Of a DNA stretch of 64,000 nucleotides, positions 49,657-57,683 are shown piece by piece. Both the position numbers and the translations under genes were made by a program. Location: the NCBI RefSeq assembly GCF_026168105.1, contig NZ_LBMW01000016.1:1-64000 (forward strand). Reading direction: 5' to 3'. This DNA comes from Streptomyces hygroscopicus. Its GTDB lineage: Bacteria; Actinomycetota; Actinomycetes; Streptomycetales; Streptomycetaceae. Positions within the stretch are counted from its first letter, which is position 1. Each line of letters opens with the position of its first letter. The notes under the pieces were generated by a model, which worked only from the letters and a program-made list of their open reading frames with translations, had not been told where the DNA came from and ran no database searches.

Positions 49657-51054
49657 GTGCGGGAGTTCATCGTCGAGGCCGACGGCGGGTCCCGGGGCAA
49701 CCCGGGGCCCGCGGGCTATGGATCGGTGGTGCGCGACGCCGCGACGGGCGAAACGCTGGCGGAACGGGCCGAGTTCATCGGCGTCGCCACCAACAACGTT
49801 GCGGAGTACCGGGGACTGCTGGCCGGGCTGCGCGCGGCGCATGACCTGGACCCGGCCGCGCGCGTCCACGTCCGTATGGACTCCAAGCTCGTCGTGGAGC
49901 AGATGTCGGGCCGCTGGAAGATCAAGCACCCGGCCATGAGGCCCCTGGCGATGCAGGCCGCCGCCGTCTTCCCCGGCGACCGGGTCACCTACGAGTGGAT
50001 CCCGCGCGACCGCAACAAGCACGCGGACCGTCTGGCCAACGAGGCGATGGACGCGGGGAGCCGGGGGGAGCGGTGGGAGCCGTCCCGGTCGGGCGTGACG
50101 GGGTCCGGGACCACCGGCATCCCGGGCCTGACGGCAGCCGAGGAGCTGGGCACCCCGGGTGAAGCGACCGTCGGCGCGGCACGGGTGCGGGCGGCTCTGA
50201 CGGGCACCGCCACGCGCGCACCGGCCGGGCGTGGCGAGGCGGACCAGCCGGGCGCGCAGACCATGAGCGCTGCGAACGCGCGTGTGAACGCGCCTGCCGG
50301 TGTGGCTGCGAACGCGCCTGCCGGTGTGGCCGCGAAAGCGGCTGTGAGCGCGGCTGAGCCTTCCGGCGGCGGTGCAGTGACGGCCGAGGTCCGGGCCGCC
50401 CGGAACGTCGCCTCCGCTCCGCCCGACCTCGGCACCCCCACCACCTTCGTCCTGCTGCGTCACGGCGAGACGCCCCTCACCCCCCTCAAACGGTTCTCCG
50501 GCAGCGGCGGCGGCGACCCGTCCCTCTCCGAAGTCGGCCGACGCCAGGCCGAGCTCGTCGCCGGTGCGCTCGCCGCGCGGGGGACCGTCCGGGCCGTCGT
50601 CTCCTCGCCCCTCGCCCGCTGCCGGGAGACCGCCGGGATCGTCGCCGCCCGCCTGGGTCTCGGGGTGAGTGTCGAGGACGGGCTGCGCGAGACCGACTTC
50701 GGCGCCTGGGAGGGCCTGACGTTCGGCGAGGTCCGCGAGCGGTACCCGCGGGAGATGGACGCCTGGCTGGCCGATCCGGAGGCCGCGCCCACCGGTGGCG
50801 GCGAGAGCTTCGCGGCCGTCGCCCGCAGGGTCGCCGCCGCGCGGGACAAGCTGATCGCCTCGTACGCGGGCCGCACGGTGCTGCTCGTCTCGCACGTCAC
50901 GCCCGTCAAGACCCTGGTCCGGCTTGCGCTCGGCGCACCCCCGCAGGCGCTGTTCCGCATGGAGCTGTCCGCCGCCTCCCTGACCGCGGTGGCGTACTAC
51001 GCGGACGGCAACGCCAGCCTGCGCCTGCTCAACGACACGTCCCACCTGCGCTGA
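49657..51054 (+). CDS. Bifunctional RNase HI / CobC-like acid phosphatase
   Basis: A 465-residue fusion from GTG 49657. Residues 1-140 are RNase HI with the active-site acids D9 (VEADGGSRGNPG), E50 (NNVAEYRGL) and D75 (VRMDSKLVVE). A ~120-residue Ala/Gly-rich linker follows, with a duplicated NAPAGVAA unit. From about residue 265 is a histidine phosphatase domain (LLRHGETPLT, SSPLARCRETA, ETDFGAWEGLTF, LLVSHVTPVK) similar to alpha-ribazole phosphatase of B12 assembly. The mycobacterial counterpart has both activities. It converges on the aldolase gene with a 26-bp overlap. Confidence 0.93.
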   Translation: MREFIVEADGGSRGNPGPAGYGSVVRDAATGETLAERAEFIGVATNNVAEYRGLLAGLRAAHDLDPAARVHVRMDSKLVVEQMSGRWKIKHPAMRPLAMQAAAVFPGDRVTYEWIPRDRNKHADRLANEAMDAGSRGERWEPSRSGVTGSGTTGIPGLTAAEELGTPGEATVGAARVRAALTGTATRAPAGRGEADQPGAQTMSAANARVNAPAGVAANAPAGVAAKAAVSAAEPSGGGAVTAEVRAARNVASAPPDLGTPTTFVLLRHGETPLTPLKRFSGSGGGDPSLSEVGRRQAELVAGALAARGTVRAVVSSPLARCRETAGIVAARLGLGVSVEDGLRETDFGAWEGLTFGEVRERYPREMDAWLADPEAAPTGGGESFAAVARRVAAARDKLIASYAGRTVLLVSHVTPVKTLVRLALGAPPQALFRMELSAASLTAVAYYADGNASLRLLNDTSHLR

Positions 51055-51703
51055 GCGGGCGGCGCAGCCCCGCAGCCTCCCGCGCCAGCCGCTCGACGCG
51101 TGCCCAGTCATGCGCAGCGAGCGCGTCCTGCGGGACCATCCAAGTCCCGCCCACGCAGCCGACGTTGGGCAGGGCCAGATACTCCGGGGCGTCGGCCGGG
51201 CCGATCCCGCCCGTCGGGCAGAAGCGGGCCTGCGGGAGCGGTCCGGCCAGCGACTTCAGATATGCGGTGCCGCCCGCCGCCTGCGCGGGGAAGAACTTCA
51301 TCTCCCGCACGCCCCGTTCAAGGAGCGCCACGACCTCCGAGGTGGTCGACACCCCCGGCAGGAACGGCACTCCGGACGCCTGCATCGCCGCCAGCAGCGC
51401 GTCCGTCCATCCGGGGCTGACCAGGAAGCGCGCGCCCGCAGCCACGCAGGCGGCCACCTGCCCGGGAGTGATGACCGTGCCCGCCCCGACCACCGCGCCC
51501 GCGACCTGGTCCGCGACCGCCCGGATCGCGCCGAGGCCGGCCGGCGTGCGCAGCGTCACTTCGATCGCGGGCAGCCCGCCCGCCACCAGCGCCCGCGCGA
51601 GCGGTACGGCGTCGGCGGGGTCCCGCACGACGACGACGGGGACGACGGGCGCGAGGTCCAGGACCGAGGCCGCGGACGGCGACGGGGGCAGCGGTGAGGC
51701 CAT
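51029..51703 (-). CDS. eda: KDPG/KHG aldolase
   Basis: A 224-residue class I aldolase that splits 2-keto-3-deoxy-6-phosphogluconate to pyruvate and glyceraldehyde 3-phosphate (Entner-Doudoroff) or acts on 4-hydroxy-2-oxoglutarate. ATG 51703. The catalytic glutamate is E48 (AIEVTLRT), the Schiff-base lysine is K136 (VREMKFFPAQAAGG), and GAGTVI, FLPGVST and CPTGGIG form the barrel's phosphate and substrate loops. No other Entner-Doudoroff gene is near. A 25-bp operator-like inverted repeat begins 37 bp upstream. Confidence 0.92.
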   Translation of the reverse strand: MASPLPPSPSAASVLDLAPVVPVVVVRDPADAVPLARALVAGGLPAIEVTLRTPAGLGAIRAVADQVAGAVVGAGTVITPGQVAACVAAGARFLVSPGWTDALLAAMQASGVPFLPGVSTTSEVVALLERGVREMKFFPAQAAGGTAYLKSLAGPLPQARFCPTGGIGPADAPEYLALPNVGCVGGTWMVPQDALAAHDWARVERLAREAAGLRRPLSAGGTCR

Positions 51704-51739
51704 GGCCTCATCCTGCCCGGGGTGTGCAGCATGCGCAAA

Positions 51740-51764
51740 GGTCGTTGCACAGGTTGCAACGACC
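51740..51764. promoter_or_regulatory. Inverted repeat operator upstream of the aldolase gene
   Basis: GGTCGTTGCA (51740-51749) and TGCAACGACC (51755-51764) are exact 10-bp inverse complements with spacer CAGGT. The TTGCA-N5-TGCAA core looks like a dimeric repressor site. Confidence 0.65.
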
Positions 51765-51768
51765 GCTG

Positions 51769-51842
51769 TGGCTGCCCAACGGCTGCTACGACTGCCCAAC
51801 GGAACCTAGGACTGCCCAACGGCTGTTTCTACGACTGCCCAG
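51769..51842. repeat. Reiterated CTGCCCAACGG motif
   Basis: Three copies of CTGCCCAACGG at ~18-21-bp spacing (from about 51772, 51792 and 51814) and a truncated CTGCCCA near 51835, in the gap between the aldolase and YaaA genes. Confidence 0.7.
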
Positions 51843-51881
51843 GCCAGCGGGAACGTCCAGCCCTGGCGGTCCCCGACACGG

Positions 51882-52682
51882 TCAGTGGATCTCCGTCACC
51901 ACAACGTCCAGCGACCAGCTCCTTCCCGCCCTGGCCGGTGCCTCGGCCTCCACCGTGTACCCCAGGTCCCGGAGCGCCTCCACCAGCTCCGCGGGGTCCC
52001 TGGGCGTGGTCCCCGCCGTCAGCAGACTGCGGACGATCCGCCCCTTCGTCGCCTTGTTGAAGTGGCTGACGACCGACCGCTTCTCCACCCCGTCGACGAT
52101 CTGGGAGTGCAGCACCCGCACGGTCGCAGTCCGCCCCGCGACCTCGCCCTTGGGCTTCCACGCGGCCGTGTACGCGGAGGAGCGCAGATCGAGCACCAGG
52201 CCGTCGCCGGCGGCCTCGGGCAGGGCCGCGGACATCGGCGTACGCCAGTACGCACCCAGCGCGCCGAGCCCGGGCAGTTTCACACCCATCGAGCAGCGGT
52301 ACGAGGGGATGCGGTCCGTCACGCGGACCGCGCCCCACAGCCCGGAGAAGACCAGCAGGGACGCGGACGCGCGCCGCTTGGCCGCCGTGGGGAGCGAGGA
52401 GAGGTCCAGGGCGTCGTAGAGGACACCGGTGTAGATCTCCCCGGCCGGCCGCGCCCCCGCGGTCCGCAGCCCGGCGTTCTTGGCGACCTCGCCGCGCAGC
52501 CCCTCACTGAGCCCCAGCACCTCGCGTGCCTTGTCCTCGTCGCCCTCGCACAGCCCGACCAGCTCCTCGAGGACGGCCTCACGCGCGGCGGTCAGTCCCG
52601 GCAGCGACAGCGACTCCAGCTTCAGCGGGGCGCCACGCCCCGAGGACGCCTTGCTTTCGGAGGGCGGCAGCAGGACGAGCAC
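51882..52682 (-). CDS. yaaA: Peroxide stress protein YaaA
   Basis: A 266-residue DUF328/YaaA protein. GTG 52682 gives MLVLLPPSESKASSGRGAPL, the family's hallmark start (LLPPSE.K). Other conserved parts are AGEIYTGVLYDALDLSSL, LLVFSGLWGAVRVTDRIPSY and VVSHFNKATKGRIVRSLL. In E. coli YaaA lowers free iron under peroxide stress and binds DNA. The length is normal for the family. The stop of the membrane protein upstream on the same strand lies 61 bp inside this gene. Confidence 0.92.
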   Translation of the reverse strand: MLVLLPPSESKASSGRGAPLKLESLSLPGLTAAREAVLEELVGLCEGDEDKAREVLGLSEGLRGEVAKNAGLRTAGARPAGEIYTGVLYDALDLSSLPTAAKRRASASLLVFSGLWGAVRVTDRIPSYRCSMGVKLPGLGALGAYWRTPMSAALPEAAGDGLVLDLRSSAYTAAWKPKGEVAGRTATVRVLHSQIVDGVEKRSVVSHFNKATKGRIVRSLLTAGTTPRDPAELVEALRDLGYTVEAEAPARAGRSWSLDVVVTEIH

Positions 52683-53170
52683 GGATTCTCCTCGAGGACG
52701 AGTGGTGGGGCCTGCGCCAGATTACGGGGTCCCGCCGACGCGGTTCCGTCCCCGGGGCTCGGTCCCCGGGCCCCCGTCGGTACGACCGCTCGGACGAAAC
52801 GGTCGGCGTCGTCGACGTGCACGCGGACGACGCAGACCTCCCGCCTGCGGCCGAAAAGGGTGAAGTAAGCGACCGGCTCGGTGAGTTCGAGCGTTACGGA
52901 CGTCTGGGAGCCGACGGGGAGGTTCAGTTCGCCGTCGGCGCGCCCGTGCGTGGTCACCAGCTCGTGGCGCACGGTCGCGATCCGCTCCAGCGGTATGCGC
53001 AGATCGACATGGACGGCGCGGCGGACCCGCAGACAGACGGCGTCCAGGACGTGCGGGCGGACCACGGAGGCCGCGTGCAGGGCGACGACGAAGACGACGG
53101 CGTAGACGTCCAGGAACAGCATCACCCCGTGCAGCACCTGCCAGTCGCGCAGCAGCACGGGGGCTCTCAC
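52622..53170 (-). CDS. Membrane protein, probably N-terminally truncated
   Basis: A 182-residue reading from GTG 53170 (VRAPVLLRDWQ), coupled by GTGA to the end of a degraded gene. One clear hydrophobic segment (HGVMLFLDVYAVVFVVALHA) is followed by a PH-like soluble part: VHVDLRIPLERIATVRHELV, NLPVGSQTSVTLELTEPVAY, RRREVCVVRVHVDDADRFV. Similar proteins I can recall have additional helices before this point, so the 5' part may be lost. The C-terminal ~50 residues overlap the YaaA gene start and look non-native. Function unknown. Confidence 0.6.
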   Translation of the reverse strand: MRAPVLLRDWQVLHGVMLFLDVYAVVFVVALHAASVVRPHVLDAVCLRVRRAVHVDLRIPLERIATVRHELVTTHGRADGELNLPVGSQTSVTLELTEPVAYFTLFGRRREVCVVRVHVDDADRFVRAVVPTGARGPSPGDGTASAGPRNLAQAPPLVLEENPCSSCCRPPKARRPRGVAPR

Positions 53171-53385
53171 ACAGGGGCCGCCGCCCCGGACCACCGCTCC
53201 GGAGCGTCGCCGAGTGTCTGCCCCGGATCCCCGGCGGGCCCGGAGCCCGGGCCCGTGCCCGTGGCCCACCGCGTGAACCCGTCCGGTCGCACCAACAGCC
53301 CCGCCGGCTCCGGGCGGCCGGGGCACCCGGCTGTCACGACGTCGACCGTCCGCACCACGGCCGCGCCCATCACCCGGGCCCCGGC
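53167..53385 (-). pseudogene. C-terminal remnant of an FAD-dependent aromatic hydroxylase
   Basis: The frame closing at 53167 reads VRTVDVVTAGCPGRPEPAGL, LVRPDGFTRWATGTGPGSGP, DPGQTLGDAPERWSGAAAPV. LLVRPDGFTRW followed by L..ALERW is the thioredoxin-like C-terminus of rifampicin-monooxygenase-type flavoproteins. Nothing resembling the FAD domain lies upstream; that space is occupied by the divergent AraC gene and its palindrome. About 70 residues remain. Confidence 0.55.
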
Positions 53386-53520
53386 CGTGGGGCGCTGTGC
53401 GGCAGGTTCCGGCCGAGGCCCTGGAGGCCGCCGGGACTCGTGCCCCCGGCTGGCTGCGGGCGCCGACGGAGGCGTACCGGAGGTACGCGGCATGGAAACG
53501 GGGCCTCCAGGCGTTGCATC

Positions 53521-53545
53521 CCAGGCGGTGTCCGACACCGCCTGG
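53521..53545. promoter_or_regulatory. Perfect 25-bp palindrome upstream of the AraC-type gene
   Basis: CCAGGCGGTGTC (53521-53532) and GACACCGCCTGG (53534-53545) are exact inverse complements around one base, ending 21 bp before the GTG start. It may be an operator for autoregulation or an RNA hairpin. Confidence 0.7.
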
Positions 53546-53566
53546 CGGGGAATGGAAGGGGACACG

Positions 53567-54424
53567 GTGAGCACGCGGGAACAGGCCTGGTGGACCAGGG
53601 CGCGCCTCGGCCGCTGCGGCCCGCCGCTCGACCTTCTCACCGCCCGCTTCGACAAGCACGTCTACGCCCCGCACGCCCACGAGGAGTTCACCATCGGAGT
53701 CTGCGTCGGCGGCTCGGAGGTCATCGACTACCGCGGGGGCCACATCCGCACCGGCCCGGGCTCCATCGTCGTCCTGGCCCCCGGCGAGATGCACACCGGC
53801 GGCCCGGCCACCGCAACCGACGGCTACGCCTACCGCGCCCTGTACGCGGACCCCGCACTGCTCGCCGACGGCACCCTCGGCGGACCCCCGCACTTTCGCG
53901 AACCGCTCCTCGACGACCCCGAGCTGGCCGCCGCATTCCGTCTCGCGCACACCGAACTCAGCGCCTGCCCCGACCCGTTGGAGGCCGAGTCCCGGCTGCC
54001 GTGGCTGCTCACGGCTCTCGCCCGCCGCCACTCCGCCGCCCGTCCGGTCTCCGACACGGTCCCCGGCGCCGCGTCCGTCGCCCACGTCGTACGTGACCGC
54101 CTGGCCGACGAACTGGCCGCCCCGCCCTCCCTCGCCGACCTCGCCGCCGACCTGGGCCTGTCCCGGTACCAGCTTCTGCGCGCCTTCCGTACGACGATGG
54201 GGATACCGCCGTACGCCTGGCTCGCCCAGTACCGGGTGTCCCGGGCCCGCGGACTGCTGGAGCGCGGAGTGCGTCCGGCCGAGGTCGCCGAGCTCGTGGG
54301 CTTCGCCGACCAGGCGCATCTGACGCGGTGGTTCCGGCGGGTGCTCGGGGTGACCCCGGCGGCGTACCGCGCGGGCGTGGCCACGACGGCGTACCGCAAC
54401 AGCGTTCAAGACACGCAGGCCTGA
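53567..54424 (+). CDS. AraC family transcriptional regulator
   Basis: A 285-residue regulator from GTG 53567 with GGAAGGGG upstream (ATG 53552 is a near alternative). The N-terminal cupin ligand domain shows FDKHVYAPHAHEEFTIGVCV and GSIVVLAPGEMHTGGPA. The C-terminal double HTH is DELAAPPSLADLAADLGLSR, YQLLRAFRTTMGIPPYAWLA and AEVAELVGFADQAHLTRWFR, VLGVTPAAYR. It lies 19 bp upstream of an EamA exporter gene, which it most likely controls; such AraC/EamA pairs are common. Confidence 0.92.
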   Translation: MSTREQAWWTRARLGRCGPPLDLLTARFDKHVYAPHAHEEFTIGVCVGGSEVIDYRGGHIRTGPGSIVVLAPGEMHTGGPATATDGYAYRALYADPALLADGTLGGPPHFREPLLDDPELAAAFRLAHTELSACPDPLEAESRLPWLLTALARRHSAARPVSDTVPGAASVAHVVRDRLADELAAPPSLADLAADLGLSRYQLLRAFRTTMGIPPYAWLAQYRVSRARGLLERGVRPAEVAELVGFADQAHLTRWFRRVLGVTPAAYRAGVATTAYRNSVQDTQA

Positions 54425-54443
54425 CGCGGCCGAAACTCGGCGT

Positions 54444-55430
54444 ATGACTGCACGCGGCTGGCTTCTGTTCTCCCTGATGGGAGTGGTCTGGGGCATCCCC
54501 TATCTGATGATCAAGGTGGCGGTGGATGCCGTGTCCCCGTCCGTGGTGGTGTTCACGCGCTGTGCGCTGGGCGCCGCACTCCTGCTCCCCTTCGCGGTAC
54601 GGCAAGGGGGCCTGCCCCGGGTCGTACGGGCGCACTGGCGGCCCATGCTGGCCTTCGCGTGCATCGAGATCATGGGCCCCTGGTTCACACTCACCGACGC
54701 CGAACGGCATCTGTCCAGTTCCACGGCCGGGTTGCTGATCGCGGGCGTACCGATCGTCGGGTTGGTCCTGGCCCGGTTCTTCGGCGACACCGAGCGGCTG
54801 GGCGTGCGGCGGGTGGCCGGGCTCGCACTCGGCCTGGGCGGCGTCGCGGTCCTCACGGTCCCGCATCTGACCGGTGGCGACGCGCGTTCGCTGGCGGAGG
54901 TGCTGCTGACGGTCCTCGGATACGCGACCGCACCGCTGATAGCCGCCCGGCACCTCAAGGATGTCCCCTCGCTCCAGCTCACCGCGCCTTGCCTGACCCT
55001 TGCAGCGCTGGTCTACGCCCCGGCGGCCGCGGCCGGCCGGCCGGCCGGCGTACCGTCCGCACCGGTCCTGGCCGCGCTGGCCGGCCTCGGCGTGATCTGC
55101 ACGGCCGTGGCCTTCGTGGCCTTCCTGGAGCTGATCAAGGAGGCCGGGCCGGCCCGGGCGACCGTCATCACGTACGTCAATCCGGCGATCGCGGTGGCGG
55201 CGGGAGCACTCTTCCTGGAAGAACGCCTCACGGCCGGGATCCTCGCCGCCTTCGCCCTGATCCTGGCGGGCTCGGTGCTCGCCGCCGCGGGACAGGCCTC
55301 CGGACCGGGGCGCGGCAGGCGCCCGGTACCATGGTCGATACGGCAGACGAGCCGGGCGGACGGCCGCGTGGAGGCCCTGGTGGACCTCCCCGAGGAACGT
55401 CCGGGCTCCACAGGGCAAGGTGGTGGCTAA
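54444..55430 (+). CDS. EamA/DMT family transporter
   Basis: A 328-residue drug/metabolite transporter with ten helices in two EamA repeats. ATG 54444 (MTARGWLLFSLMGVVWGIPY). The first repeat contains SPSVVVFTRCALGAALLLPF and the second VITYVNPAIAVAAGALFLEE RLT, the usual E-E-R end of the repeat. The last helix ends near residue 295. The final ~35 residues (QTSRADGRVEALVDLPEERP) are simply the translation of the 5' end of the RNase P RNA gene, so the ORF overlaps rnpB by 83 nt. Confidence 0.9.
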   Translation: MTARGWLLFSLMGVVWGIPYLMIKVAVDAVSPSVVVFTRCALGAALLLPFAVRQGGLPRVVRAHWRPMLAFACIEIMGPWFTLTDAERHLSSSTAGLLIAGVPIVGLVLARFFGDTERLGVRRVAGLALGLGGVAVLTVPHLTGGDARSLAEVLLTVLGYATAPLIAARHLKDVPSLQLTAPCLTLAALVYAPAAAAGRPAGVPSAPVLAALAGLGVICTAVAFVAFLELIKEAGPARATVITYVNPAIAVAAGALFLEERLTAGILAAFALILAGSVLAAAGQASGPGRGRRPVPWSIRQTSRADGRVEALVDLPEERPGSTGQGGG

Positions 55431-55752
55431 CGGCCACCCGGGGTGACCCGCGGGACAGTGCCACAGAAAACAGACCGCCGGGGATCTCGGTCCTCGGTAA
55501 GGGTGAAACGGTGGTGTAAGAGACCACCAGTGCCCAGGGTGACCTGGGCAGCTAGGTAAACCCCACCTGGAGCAAGGTCAAAAGGAGCCGCTGTCACAGG
55601 CGGCTCTGCGCGGACGCTTGAGGGCTGCCCGCCCGAGTCCGCGGGTAGACCGCACGAGGCCGGCGGCAACGCCGGCCCTAGATGGATGGCCGTCACCGAA
55701 GGGCCCGCGAGGACCCTTCGGGACAGAACCCGGCGTACAGCCCGACTCGTCT
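55348..55752 (+). ncRNA. rnpB: RNase P RNA (class A)
   Basis: About 405 nt of catalytic RNA that trims the 5' leader of tRNA precursors. The 5' strand of P1 is CGAGCCGGG (55348-55356) and the 3' strand CCCGACTCG at 55741-55749. Conserved region I appears as GAGGAACGTCCGGGCTCC (from about 55391). The universally conserved ACAGTGCCACAGAAAACAGA follows, then GGTAAGGGTGAAACGGTG and the closing GGGACAGAACCCGGCGTACA. Helices P7-P11 and the P15-P17 GC-rich hairpins (GGCCGGCGGCAACGCCGGCC, GGGTCC-like) are evident. Ends are estimated to within a few bases. Confidence 0.93.
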
Positions 55753-55924
55753 GCCGCTCTTATTTCCGCAGGTCAGAGGCAATTTTTTCGCGCTGAACAA
55801 AGCTCCCGGGTCGAATCCGGGTCGAATCCGGGTCGAATTCGGGCCCGCGCATTTTCCGCCCGAGTTCGGCGTAGCTGAGGAAGGTCACGACAGAGTCAAG
55901 CTCAGACATGCGGCCTCGTACCGG
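55753..55924. other. Spacer downstream of rnpB
   Basis: Contains a TTTTTT run at 55789-55794 that may end the RNase P transcript and three 11-bp repeats (see separate entry). No gene seen. It marks the change from core to accessory genes. Confidence 0.5.
55806..55843. repeat. Three 11-bp direct repeats (ccgggtcgaat)
   Basis: ccgggtcgaat starts at 55806, 55817 and 55828, immediately head to tail, followed by tcggg. Each unit resembles a tRNA T-arm minus one T. Confidence 0.85.
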
Positions 55925-56410
55925 TCAGGAGTAGGGGCGGTACCACGGCCTCTTGCGTCGGGGCAGGCGGTGGGCGAACAGCTGTGCCAGTTGGGCCTGT
56001 TCGTCGGTGGTGAACACAGCAGCGGGAAAGAAGCTGGTGCCGGTGGGGCTGGTCAGGTACCAGAACCCACGGTGGAAGCGGGCGTCGCGGTAGGCGTCCA
56101 AGCGCACTGTTGCCTGGTTGACCGCGGTCTGCAGGTGATAGTTGGTGTCGGTGATCCGCACGGTCCACGGTCCCCGCATCTGGGCGGCGGCACGGCGTGC
56201 GGCCATCGGTGTGCCCAGTGCCTGGACGAGGACCAGGACGGCGAGGCAGACGTAACCGAACGTGCCCATCTTCCCGTCCACGAGCACTTTCAACAGCGTG
56301 AACACGCTAACCAGCGCCAAGGCGATCGTCATTCTCCGCATCACCGGTGCGTTGCGGAGAGCGATGCGGAGCTGGCGCCGCGACAAGGTGAAGGTAGCCG
56401 ATACGTCCAT
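55925..56410 (-). CDS. YcxB-like membrane protein
   Basis: A 161-residue protein from ATG 56410 (MDVSATFTLSRRQLRIALRN). Two adjacent transmembrane helices (MTIALALVSVFTLLKVLV and FGYVCLAVLVLVQALGTPMA) are followed by a YcxB-like C-terminal module with VRITDTNYHLQTAVNQATVR, RDARFHRGFWYLTSPTGTSF and FPAAVFTTDEQAQLAQLF. The pattern (Y...W..V....F.L..S......P...F) is that of the YcxB-like domain, of unknown role. First gene on the accessory side. Confidence 0.8.
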   Translation of the reverse strand: MDVSATFTLSRRQLRIALRNAPVMRRMTIALALVSVFTLLKVLVDGKMGTFGYVCLAVLVLVQALGTPMAARRAAAQMRGPWTVRITDTNYHLQTAVNQATVRLDAYRDARFHRGFWYLTSPTGTSFFPAAVFTTDEQAQLAQLFAHRLPRRKRPWYRPYS

Positions 56411-56699
56411 GTATGCGCTTTCTGTGCTATGGCTGGTGTGAGGCGGGCGATCGCGTTACGGTCAGTCGCCGACAGACAGCGGTTCTGCGCCCGAGGCGGG
56501 CGACGCCGCGCGGTGAGGGACCTTGGCGTGCCATGCGGCCGCCCCGACGCCGCTTGCCGGCGGGATCCGTGACGGCCCATCGCCGTTTTGAGGCGTGCTC
56601 CGGAAGAACAAGGCGAGCCCATCTGGGACGTCCTGACGGATGGCCTGATGCACGCGACATCCGGACTCCCCGTCGGCAGGAGGCTGGGCCTGGCAGGGC
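56411..56699. other. Intergenic region, nothing seen
   Basis: A 289-bp gap between the DUF4328 and YcxB-like genes. Open frames here look random (Arg/Pro/Ser rich) and no hairpin stands out. Confidence 0.4.
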
Positions 56700-57389
56700 T
56701 CAGGGTGTCGGCCACGGTCGGACGGCGGCGGGGGAAGGATGCGGCGCTTGTTGCATGCGAGTGAGTCTGCGGACGAACACGATGGCCAGGACGGCTGCCA
56801 CCGCGTTGAGGAGGTCGCCGAGTGCGGTGAGGGCGACCGCGTGACGCAGGCCGGCGAGGGTGATGGCCGAGTCGGTGAGGATGGAGCCGGCCCGGCCGAT
56901 GACCGCGGAGGTGATGGCCAGGGTCCACCAGGCGGTGACCAGAGCCTTTGAGATGGTGCGCCAGGAGCCGTCGGGTGCGTTCTGGGCGCTGGCTTGCCAG
57001 ATCTCGCTTGCGACGCGGTAGGGCAGCCACAGGTTGCCGACGGGGACGAACCATGCGCCGATGGCCCACCCACGGGCCATGGTGCACACGTCCTGTGCGA
57101 AGTACTCGGCGTTGACGCGTACCCGGTACAACCAGGTGATGAAGACGACCCCCGTGACCAGAACGGCACCGATCTGGGCTTTCCCGGCTGCGTCCAGGAC
57201 GTGTGCGTCGTGGACGGCCTGGCCGGTCAGCGCACTGCCCAGGTGGCCGTACAGGCCGACACCGGCCCGGACGGCGAAGATGTCCACCGCCGCGGCGACA
57301 CCGAGCAGTATCGAGACAGCGGCAGCCAGACTCTTGGCCGAACGCAGCACGGGACCGCCGGCCGGTCTACCGACAGGACCGTAGGACAT
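56700..57389 (-). CDS. DUF4328 membrane protein
   Basis: A 229-residue protein. The ATG at 57389 (MSYGPVGRPAGGPVLRSAKS) is preferred over one five codons earlier. Five or six helices carry the DUF4328 signature: VVFITWLYRVRVNAEYFAQD, then ARGWAIGAWFVPVGNLWLPY (the family's W-x-P-x-x-N-L-x-x-P) and RVASEIWQAS. Members are found in actinobacteria next to signalling genes; their function is unknown. The C-terminus is basic. Confidence 0.88.
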   Translation of the reverse strand: MSYGPVGRPAGGPVLRSAKSLAAAVSILLGVAAAVDIFAVRAGVGLYGHLGSALTGQAVHDAHVLDAAGKAQIGAVLVTGVVFITWLYRVRVNAEYFAQDVCTMARGWAIGAWFVPVGNLWLPYRVASEIWQASAQNAPDGSWRTISKALVTAWWTLAITSAVIGRAGSILTDSAITLAGLRHAVALTALGDLLNAVAAVLAIVFVRRLTRMQQAPHPSPAAVRPWPTP

Positions 57390-57683
57390 GACAGAACCCC
57401 CCAAAGAAAAACGTCCTCACCCACGAGCGAGGACCGGTGAACGTGCGCGCCACCCCGTGGGCCGGAGAAGGCCGCAGGACTCCTGCGGCCACCCGAACAC
57501 CGGCCGAACAGGCTGCGCTGGTGCCCGGTGACGGTTCCCGCTCGCATCGCCTGGTCAGGGCGGCGGACGAAGAACCCCTGCGGTCTGCTGCCGTTCCCCG
57601 GCCTGCTCCGTCGACCGAACTCCCCACATGCCGAAGGCCGTTGGAGGGTGTGACTGCGGAAAGCCGCGGCAGGCTCCGGAAGA
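57390..57683. other. Intergenic region, no gene seen
   Basis: Upstream region of the DUF4328 gene; no coding bias recognised on either strand. Confidence 0.4.

Noticed and set aside
55806..55843. tRNA gene
   Set aside because: Only T-arm-like 11-mers are present; there is no acceptor, D or anticodon arm around them.
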